From positions 35,292-99,291 of the forward strand of contig NZ_JAJAYI010000096.1 of the NCBI RefSeq assembly GCF_026786305.1: a DNA stretch of 64,000 nt. The letters run 5' to 3'. Both the position numbers and the translations under genes were made by a program. Each line of letters opens with the position of its first letter. Position 1 is the first letter of the stretch. The notes under the pieces were generated by a model. That model was not told where the DNA came from. It made no database searches and saw nothing but the letters and a program-made list of their open reading frames with translations. This document shows, piece by piece, positions 57,856 to 64,000 of this stretch. Source of the DNA: Cryobacterium sp. GTDB taxonomy: Bacteria; Actinomycetota; Actinomycetes; Actinomycetales; Microbacteriaceae.

Positions 57856-59302
57856 CTACGGGCGGGTCATAGCCATGCGGGTCACGGTGAACTCTTCGAT
57901 GGCGAACCGGGGCCCTTCCCGGCCCTTGCCGGAGTGCTTGACGCCGCCGTAGGGCATGATGTCGGAGCGAAAACCGGGAATCTCGTTGACCACGACGCCG
58001 CCGACATCCAGCTCGTTGATGGAGCGAAACGCTCGTTGCAGGGAACCCGAGAAGATTGCGGCCTGCAGGCCGTAGCGCGATCGATTGACCAGCTCGATCG
58101 CCGAAGCCAGGTCTAAGACGCGCTGCAACACGACAACCGGTCCAAAGATTTCCTCGCACCAGACCAGGGCGTCGTGTGGAACATCCGTCAGCACGGTCGG
58201 GGCGATGCTGCGGTCGACCAGATGGCCGCCGGTGAGAACTCGGGCCCCGCTGGCCGGGCGGCGGTGATCCACGCCAGGATGCGCGCCGTCGACGCCTCAG
58301 TGATGAGAGGGGCCACCCGGGTGCTGTCGTGGCGGGGATCACCGACCAGCACCTCGGGGAGGCGAGCGAGCAGCATGTGCTCGAATTCATCGGCAATCGC
58401 ATCGTGCACCAGAATGCGCTGAACCGAGATACAGGCCTGGCCGTTGGCATAGAAAGCGCCGCGAATCACCGCGTCGACGGCCGATTCAACGTCGGCGTCG
58501 CTTCCGACGATCAGGGCGGTATTGGCGCCGAGTTCGAGCACCACCTTGCGCGGTGCCGCGTCGCGGGCAATCTGGTGTCCGACGGCTGCGGAACCGGTGA
58601 AGGAGACCACGGCCACGCGCGGATCGCGCACCAGGGCCTCGCCGACCGCGTTGTCTCCCGTGACGAGCTGAACGGTATAGGGCGACACTCCGTGTTCGCG
58701 CAGCACCTCGCGAATCAGGTCGACCGCCCACAGCGTTGTGAGTGGAGTGTTCGGTGCTGGCTTGATGATGATCGGGCACCCCGCCGCAAGAGCGGGGGCG
58801 AGCTTGTGGCTGGCCAGCAGTAGGGGGTAGTTGAAGCCGGTGATGCCGACGACGATTCCGGCTGGCCGCCGCGTCCAATACCCGATCATTCCCACGCCGG
58901 ATTACTGCAGGTCGAGCGGAACGGTTTCGCCGTGCTGGTGGGCGACTTCCTCAGCGCTCGCCGACCAGGTCGTGAGGGCGCGGGCGACTTCGGTGCGGCA
59001 GTCGACGAGCGGCTTGCCAGTCTCCAGCACCAGGAGCTGTTCGAATTGGGCGGTTCGCTCGAAGAGGGCATCGTGGATGCCGACGAGCAGGGTACGGCGG
59101 ATGCCCGTGCTCAGCCCGGCGAGGTCCGCGCGTACCGAGGCGGCCGCATCCACTGCGAGTATGGCGTGCGCCACCGAGCCGACCGGGGACATCGCAACGG
59201 GGAGCCGTCGAAGGGAAACAGTATCTCCTGCTGCTCCGAGCAGTCCAGCCAGCGCTCGCCGACGGGAAGCCCGGCCGGGTAAGGAATCGGGAACGCAACC
59301 AC
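57856..59302 (-). pseudogene. Aldehyde dehydrogenase, disrupted by two frameshifts and a nonsense codon
   Basis: Three fragments join to a near full ALDH of about 480 residues. Fragment 1 starts at ATG 59302 (VAFPIPYPAGLPVGERWLDC) and shifts frame at about 59195 into VGSVAHAILAVDAAASVRAD and LVLETGKPLVDCRTEVARAL. An in-frame TAA at 58902-58904 follows GETVPLDLQ, where the same frame continues SGVGMIGYWTRRPAGIVVGI. A second frameshift near 58255 joins WITAARPA to GARVLTGGHLVDRSIAPTVL. The catalytic cysteine region FYANGQACISVQRILVHD and EIFGPVVVLQR are intact. Probably inactive; assembly error is the alternative. Confidence 0.85.
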
Positions 59303-59349
59303 GGTGACCGCTTTCTGTCCTGGGCACTGAATGAAATACTCTTGTTTTT

Positions 59350-59364
59350 ACTGGTCTGACCAGT
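59350..59364. promoter_or_regulatory. FadR-class operator ACTGGTCTGACCAGT (site 2)
   Basis: A perfect 15-bp palindrome containing the same TGGTCTGACCA core as site 1, located 48 bases before the aldehyde-dehydrogenase start and 80 before the isopropylmalate-type gene, which are divergent. TATCCT (59364-59369) adjoins it as a possible -10 element. It indicates that the regulator at 49311-50078 controls both ends of the cluster. Confidence 0.75.
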
Positions 59365-59443
59365 ATCCTATCTAGAATCTCGAGTGGCGATCGTGAGGTC
59401 AATGACCTGCCGCGACGCTCATCCGACCACCAGGGAGAGCGCC

Positions 59444-60583
59444 ATGACGAGTACCGTGAGAGTCCACCGGCTGGCCGTGATCCGCGGCGACGGAATCGGT
59501 CCCGAAGTGATCGATGCCCCCATCGAGGTGCTGGCTGCGGCGGAGTCGGCGTTCGGCTTCAGCACCGAACTCACCGAGATTTCGGCCGGTGCCCAGCACT
59601 ACCTGGCCACCGGCGAACTCTGGACGCCCGCACTGCAGGAACGGCTCCGCTGCCACGACGCGATTCTGTTCGGCGCCATGGGCGACCCCGCCGTTGCACC
59701 GGGCATTCTGGAACGCGGCTTCATCCTGGAGATGCGACGCACCGTTCACCAGGCCGTGAACCTGCGACCGGTCAAGCTGTATCCCGGCGTGGCGACGCCC
59801 ACTGCCGGCCTCTCCCCGGAACGTTGCGACCTCGTGATTGTTCGGGATAACACCGAGGGTTCGTACCTGGGGGGGTGGATCGACGGGGCACGCCGGCACG
59901 CCGCACGCTGTGACCGTGCAGGAATCGGTCACTACCCGCACGGGCGTGGAGCGGGTGGTTGAATTCGCGTTTCGACTGGCCGAGCGTCGGGGCGGCACAC
60001 TGACCCTGTGCCACGAAAAGAACATCCTGGTCGAGGCCGGCACGCTCTGGCAGTCCACGGTCGGCGAGTTGAGCGCTCGCTTTTCCGCAGTTCCCGTGGA
60101 CGACGTGCACGTTGACGCCATGTGCTTCGACCTGCCGACGACGCCGGAGCGCTTAAACGTGGTCGTGTCCGACAACCTGTTCGGTGACATCATCACCGAT
60201 CTGGGCGCCTTGATTCAGGGGGGCTGGGCGTTGCCGCGAGTGTAAACCTGAATCTCGACGGCTCCGGACCGAGCATGTTCGAAGCAATTCACGGCTCCGC
60301 GCCCGACATTGCTGGGCGCGGCTGGGCCAACCCGATCGGGGCAGTACTATCCACGGCCATGTGCCTCGCCCACCTGGGTGACGGCGCCGCTGCCCGGGCG
60401 GTCGAGGCTGCTGCCGTGCACCTGCTGGCCCAGTTACCGTCGACCGCCGGACCGGCCAGGGGATTCCCGACCCAGCAACTGGGCCGGGAAATCGCAGGTT
60501 TGGTAAAAAACGGCGCGACAGTGCCCGCCGTTCCCGGTCATTCCATCATGGACGACCTCGCCGACCTGAGCTCTGGGCGCTGA
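59444..60583 (+). pseudogene. Isopropylmalate/tartrate-dehydrogenase-family gene with two frameshifts
   Basis: Starts at ATG 59444 (AGGGAG upstream) with AVIRGDGIGPEVIDAPIEVL and proceeds to LVIVRDNTEGSYLGG. A frameshift at a run of seven G (59869-59875) moves to the frame with TPHAVTVQESVTT and EKNILVEAGTLWQSTVGEL and [21 protein letters not shown] second at six G (60218-60223) moves to the frame with [20 protein letters not shown] and [18 protein letters not shown], ending [16 protein letters not shown]. All active-site blocks of a metal-dependent decarboxylating dehydrogenase (D and K/R residues) are present across the frames. Both shifts are in G tracts, so a sequencing error or phase variation is as possible as decay. 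Confidence 0.85.
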
Positions 60584-60646
60584 CGGCCGGTCAGCCGATC
60601 GGCTGGTGGGAGTTCAACGCAGGGGTTGGTAACCTTGAGCGGTAAC

Positions 60647-60719
60647 GCCCCCGTAGCTCAGTGGATAGAGCACCGGCCTTCTAATCCGATTGTCGTAGGT
60701 TCGATTCCTACCGGGGGCA
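60647..60719 (+). tRNA. tRNA-Arg (TCT anticodon), adjacent to an integrase
   Basis: Cloverleaf: acceptor GCCCCCG/CGGGGGC, D stem GCTC/GAGC, T arm GTAGG-TTCGATT-CCTAC, discriminator A; CCA is not encoded. The anticodon loop CTTCTAA gives TCT. The anticodon stem is weak: CCGGC opposite TCCGA pairs at only three positions (C-A and C-T mismatches at the ends). The 3' half is followed directly by an excisionase/integrase pair, the classic integration site of tyrosine-recombinase elements. Confidence 0.85.
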
Positions 60720-60780
60720 CCGAAAAAATCGTCTGACCAGGGTTTCTTGTCCTCACCGAAGGGGCAAGACTTGATTCACT

Positions 60781-60802
60781 CAACGTTTATTCAACGCTTA
60801 TT
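60781..60802 (+). repeat. 11-bp direct tandem repeat ahead of the excisionase gene
   Basis: CAACGTTTATT is followed immediately by CAACGCTTATT (one difference). It lies between the tRNA-Arg and the excisionase-like gene, where arm-type sites for integrase or excisionase would be expected. Confidence 0.55.
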
Positions 60803-60890
60803 CCGTGGCGCCCGCCCCGTGTGGGCGCTCGGAGAGAAGGTACGCGACCCAGTTCGATTCACCTGGTGTGACCTTGGGCACCTACGGGGT

Positions 60891-61127
60891 ATGGATGCTA
60901 CAAGTCTCTCGGGGCTCGGTTTGGAGCCCGTACTCACGACGAGCGAGCTCGCCAAGTATCTCGGCGTGCACGTGCAGGCGATCTACGACCTGCGCACCGA
61001 TGGCCGCGGCCCATCCGGCATTCGAGTCGGACGGGAGATCCGCTACCGCGTCTCCGATGTTCTTCGGTGGCTGGATGGTCTTCACGAGCCCGTACCGTTT
61101 ATGGGCGGCCGCGGGGGCCAGCACTGA
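60891..61127 (+). CDS. Excisionase-like helix-turn-helix protein
   Basis: A 78-residue MerR/AlpA-type winged-helix protein: LTTSELAKYLGVHVQAIYDL, then RTDGRGPSGIRVGREIRYRV and SDVLRWLDGL. Such proteins bind DNA near attachment sites and favour excision, or regulate the integrase. ATG 60891 is chosen because the fold begins just after; the upstream open frame is non-homologous. It overlaps the integrase start (TGATGG). Confidence 0.85.
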   Translation: MDATSLSGLGLEPVLTTSELAKYLGVHVQAIYDLRTDGRGPSGIRVGREIRYRVSDVLRWLDGLHEPVPFMGGRGGQH

Positions 61128-62314
61128 TGGCCGGCCGACCACGACTGCCCATCAATACGTTCGGCGCGATAAAGACGACCGAGGTCGGTGCAGGGCGTTT
61201 TCGGGCGACGGCTCGTTTCCGCGACTGGGACGGTCAGTCGAGGCAAGTCACCGCGACCGGCTCGAGTCGCAACGCGGCGGACACCGCGCTCAAGGTCGAG
61301 CTGGCCGCGCGTATGCGCGTCGGTAACGTCGGTGACTCAGTGAACGCGGGCTCGCCGTTCAGAATGCTGGCCGAGGCCTGGCTGGAGGACCTGATGCTCG
61401 ACGTCGACCGCGCGAACGGTACAAAAACCGTCTACGAGTACGAGCTGCGCGGGCTCGTGCTTCCCTTTTTCGAGCACTTCACGGTTCGCGAGGTGACCGT
61501 CGGCCGCATTGAGCTTTTCCTGAAGGTGCAGCGCGCGATCTCGTACACACGAGCCAAGCACTCCCGCACGATCCTCAGCATGGTGCTGGGGTTTGCGGTG
61601 CGGCGGGGAATCATCGCGCGCAATCCCGTGAAGGAAACCTCGCGGATGAAGAAGCCCCAGCACACCCCGAAAGCGCTCACGCCGGATCAGGTAGCAGCAA
61701 TCCGCCTCGCGGCCCGCGACTGGCGCACAGCGGAGGGCAGGATGGGGCCCAAACCCGACGGGCAGGTGCGGGACCTGATCGAGGTGATGCTCGGCACGGC
61801 GACGCGCATCGGCGAGGCGCTTGCGCTTCGAAAGTGCGACATAGATATGACCGCCGACCCGCCTTGGGTGCACATCCGCGGCACGCTCGTCGTGCAAGGT
61901 GGCGCCGGCGTGCTTCGTCAGGCGCATCCCAAAACGCATGAGTCGAACCGGGTCGTCGCCGTGCCGCAATTCGCGGCAGAGGTGATACGACGACGTCTAA
62001 CACTGATCGAGGCGGAGGACGGAGAACATTTGCTGTTCTTCACGCGGAACGGCAAGCCACTCGCGCCGCACAACGTCCGGCGCACATTCCGCCAGATTCT
62101 CCGGAACGCTGGCCTCGAAGGCATGGGGATAACCCCCCACGCCTTCCGCCGAACGGGGGCGACGCTGCTCGCCAACCAACTGGGTTTGCAGGCTGCGGCC
62201 GATGTACTCGGACACACGTCGACGTCAACGACAAAGGCGCACTACGCGGAGCCTGACCGCGCCGTAAAATCCGAGCCGGCGACGGTGCTGCAGCGGCTGG
62301 CTCCGCCTTCGTAA
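61127..62314 (+). CDS. Tyrosine recombinase (phage-type integrase)
   Basis: A 395-residue integrase: N-terminal arm-binding/SAM-like domain (AGSPFRMLAEAWLEDLMLDV, then the LPFFEHFTVREVTVG region), core-binding helices, then the catalytic domain with ATRIGEALALR (first Arg), ITPHAFRRTGATLL (His-x-x-Arg), LGHTSTSTTKAHY (final His and nucleophile Tyr). It integrates and excises DNA at the neighbouring tRNA-Arg 3' end by strand exchange. No stop or deletion is visible, so it may be active. Confidence 0.93.
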   Translation: MAGRPRLPINTFGAIKTTEVGAGRFRATARFRDWDGQSRQVTATGSSRNAADTALKVELAARMRVGNVGDSVNAGSPFRMLAEAWLEDLMLDVDRANGTKTVYEYELRGLVLPFFEHFTVREVTVGRIELFLKVQRAISYTRAKHSRTILSMVLGFAVRRGIIARNPVKETSRMKKPQHTPKALTPDQVAAIRLAARDWRTAEGRMGPKPDGQVRDLIEVMLGTATRIGEALALRKCDIDMTADPPWVHIRGTLVVQGGAGVLRQAHPKTHESNRVVAVPQFAAEVIRRRLTLIEAEDGEHLLFFTRNGKPLAPHNVRRTFRQILRNAGLEGMGITPHAFRRTGATLLANQLGLQAAADVLGHTSTSTTKAHYAEPDRAVKSEPATVLQRLAPPS

Positions 62315-62474
62315 AGAATCCCTTGATCCTCTAAACGCCAACGTCGAACGTTTTGACATCCGGGAGATCGAAGCGACTCTCTTGTGGTGGGAGCCTGGCT
62401 GCGTTCACACGAAATCGGCGTGAATTCCTGGGCGGTCACAAGGGAACGCTCACCGGCACAGCAAGCTCGCGCGA
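62315..62474. other. Short intergenic stretch after the integrase
   Basis: No coding sequence or RNA I can support. I see no second copy of the tRNA-Arg 3' end here or in the rest of the window, so the far attachment site lies beyond 64 kb or is lost. Confidence 0.4.
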
Positions 62475-63146
62475 TCAGCCGGCTGCGTCGGCTTCGCCCT
62501 TCGGCACCAATGGCCAAGCTGACCACTCTCCGGCCGCCGGTAGCGCGCTTCGCGCGCACCTGACCCGGTCCTCGGGCCGGTCCGCGGTGCGGCTGCATCC
62601 GGCTCGCATCCCGGCCTCTGGCTCCTCGGGGGGGTTATGAATCCAGTCGCCCCGACCCGGATCGAATCGTTCAGAATAGCCGCCTGAAACGACGGTGCGC
62701 ACGGTCCATTCAAGCTCTTCCGCCAGATTCAAGACATCGTCATCGCAGGCGTCACAGCCGCACACGGGAAAGTGGAAGTCGTGGAGCACACCTGCGTGAA
62801 GGTAGACCCCCGGGAACGGTGTGAGGACAAATGTCAGGGGGGCCGCTGTCCGGTCGCGAGGCACGACGCGTACTGCGCGGACAACATGATCTGGCATGTG
62901 CAGAAGATCACTGGCGGCGCTCGGGGTTTGCTCGACGGTCACGTCGAAGGTGTCCTGCAGCCAATCGATGAGGGCGTCGGCGACGGCGTGCAGAGGCGCG
63001 AAACGCTGCGGATTGCTGAGACGGGAATACGAGTCTTCGGGTGGAGACTCTCCTCCCCATCGATTGCCGTAGTAAATCGGGCGGCCCTGCTCATCGCGGT
63101 AGATCTCCACCGGAAACGTGGGGCGTCGGTACTCTGTCATGTTCAC
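62475..63146 (-). CDS. DUF6226-like conserved actinobacterial protein
   Basis: A 223-residue cytoplasmic protein. It begins TEYRRPTFPVEIYRDEQGRP and IYYGNRWGGESPPEDSYSRL, followed by RFAPLHAVADALIDWLQDTF; CGCDACDDDVLNLAEELEW and the C-terminal LPAAGEWSAWPLVPKG agree with my recollection of DUF6226 proteins, common in Microbacteriaceae and of unknown function. The two close cysteines (CGCDAC) plus acids could bind metal. It is carried on the integrated element, with its own promoter presumably upstream of 63146. Confidence 0.7.
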   Translation of the reverse strand: MNMTEYRRPTFPVEIYRDEQGRPIYYGNRWGGESPPEDSYSRLSNPQRFAPLHAVADALIDWLQDTFDVTVEQTPSAASDLLHMPDHVVRAVRVVPRDRTAAPLTFVLTPFPGVYLHAGVLHDFHFPVCGCDACDDDVLNLAEELEWTVRTVVSGGYSERFDPGRGDWIHNPPEEPEAGMRAGCSRTADRPEDRVRCARSALPAAGEWSAWPLVPKGEADAAG

Positions 63147-63807
63147 AAACTATCCGTCAGCGTCCTGGTTGCCGAGCAAGCGGTTGGCCCGCATATCGGA
63201 TTCTCAGAAGACATCTCACAGACCGAACCCGCTGAGGCGGTGCTGGTCGTTTAAGGTCGAAACTCTTTCGGCGGCGGCGATGTTGGCAGGTCGCCTGGGG
63301 CAGCTCGGCCTCCAATAGTCATGGTGGCGATCGAGGACAGCCCGGCACCGACGCCCTTGGCAAGGAAGGCCAGGACCGCCCCCAGTACTTGCCATAGCCC
63401 GGCATGGCCACGTGACTGAGTCATGCGGTGCCCCAATCTCCAAGTCGTGTGCGTCTCGGCGTCGAGAGCCTGCACGATCGCGCAGCTACTTCACGCCGCG
63501 CATTTGTCACTCTACGAGTGTGACCACCCTGTGTCCAATGGACACGAGTACAAGATCATCTTTGCGTCTCCCAAGTGCCAACGGCTCCAACGCTGCTGAA
63601 GACATCCTGCCGTCGCGCGTGGGCTCATCCGCTGCCCGTAAGACGGACGCTGAGCGGGCACGTCCGCACGGATACTGGGATCTGCGGGTTACGAGCCCGA
63701 AGGTGTCGCGTTTACCCCGCCCTTTGAACATTCTCGCTCAGGAGCGTCAACTGCGACAGCGAAGCAATCCCTTTTGCGCCCTTCGCAAGAGCCAAGGCTT
63801 GGCGATA
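63147..63807. other. Element region with no firm gene
   Basis: About 660 bases. The best frame is a minus-strand 57-codon one (63424 to 63251), MTQSRGHAGLWQVLGAVLAF then LAKGVGAGLSSIATMTIGGR, a single hydrophobic segment followed by a Pro-rich tail; it lacks a clear ribosome-binding site. The plus-strand frame 63412-63996 has a Ser/Arg-rich shadow-like composition and I do not call it. Confidence 0.35.
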
Positions 63808-63999
63808 TCAACTAGATTCAGCGCGAGAGTAGAACGATGCCTCGGCATCGCGGCGACGCGCGACATCGTCGACGACGAACTGCACGAAGTCCTCATCGCG
63901 GTCGCCGATGATCTCGTCTTCGACGGTGTCGGCCGGCGGCTCGCCTGGCCAAGCAGTCTGCCGCGTTGCCCGGTCGCGCTCCAGCCGCGTTCCTGAGAT
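63808..63999 (-). CDS. C-terminal end of an unidentified protein (partial at window edge)
   Basis: Reading leftward from the window edge the minus strand gives ISGTRLERDRATRQTAWPGE, then PPADTVEDEIIGDRDEDFVQ and FVVDDVARRRDAEASFYSRA before ESS and TGA (63808-63810). The acidic, regular composition looks coding. The gene starts beyond the window and the fragment shows no motif that names it; it probably belongs to the integrated element. Confidence 0.45.
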   Translation of the reverse strand: MSGTRLERDRATRQTAWPGEPPADTVEDEIIGDRDEDFVQFVVDDVARRRDAEASFYSRAESS

Positions 64000-64000
64000 C

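Noticed and set aside
60729-60739. TCGTCTGACCA, one base from the FadR-class operator, between tRNA-Arg and the excisionase gene
   Set aside because: It is not a perfect palindrome and controls no gene of the catabolic cluster; likely chance.
63412-63996. 194-codon plus-strand frame near the right edge
   Set aside because: Ser/Arg-rich with no domain; its end lies opposite a more coding-like minus-strand tail.

Overview
The window looks like chromosomal DNA of a high-GC actinobacterium, most likely a member of the Microbacteriaceae (Cryobacterium/Leifsonia-type). This is an inference from GC-rich codon use, the frr-cdsA-DivIVA order, a GlgE-type glycogen cluster, a LigA with a charged insertion, coiled-coil DivIVA-like proteins and the very frequent GGATGC/GCATCC strings. 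No 16S gene is present, so the genus is not fixed.

Layout. 0-9.5 kb: tail of frr, cdsA, two proteins with a DivIVA-type motif or long coiled coil, a secreted transglycosylase-like protein, an alpha/beta hydrolase, an AI-2E-type permease, a large membrane protein and a CnoX/YbbN-like thioredoxin-TPR protein. 9.6-18.9 kb: alpha-glucan metabolism (glgB and glgE overlapping on the minus strand, glgP on plus, glgX on minus). 18.9-29.1 kb: cysteine desulfurase and mnmA (both needed for tRNA 2-thiouridine), ligA, a zinc formaldehyde-type dehydrogenase beside a quinone-oxidoreductase relic, and gatCAB for Gln-tRNA formation. 29.1-36.3 kb: a ferritin-like/VIT1 membrane protein and a polyamine-type ABC operon divergent from a FadR-type regulator and a cache-domain protein. 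36.4-42 kb: dinB, a YtfJ-like protein, a TPP riboswitch with ykoE-ykoD-ykoC, and a small P-loop kinase.

42.0-44.7 kb is the oddest part. It is an AT-richer accessory island carrying the 3' end of an RHS-repeat gene, with a frameshift just before its hydrophobic tip, and a run of five tiny membrane-protein genes all on the minus strand. The island is bracketed by a direct repeat of about 250 bp copied from the kinase gene. I read it as the remains of an RHS polymorphic-toxin locus with a bank of candidate immunity genes. 44.7-49.3 kb returns to housekeeping genes: a secreted Ig-like protein, a DD-peptidase homologue that lacks the KTG motif, a zincin, tRNA-His, orn and a small redoxin.

49.3-60.6 kb looks like one regulon: a FadR-subfamily GntR repressor, a peptide-type ABC importer, an amidase, an SDR dehydrogenase, an aldehyde dehydrogenase and an isopropylmalate/tartrate-dehydrogenase relative. 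The same 11-bp operator core, TGGTCTGACCA, lies in the divergent promoter regions at both ends. The last two enzyme genes carry four frameshifts and one nonsense codon between them. At 60.6 kb a tRNA-Arg gene is followed by an excisionase-like gene and a tyrosine integrase, marking the left end of an integrated element that runs off the window. It also carries a DUF6226-like gene and the tail of an unidentified minus-strand gene.
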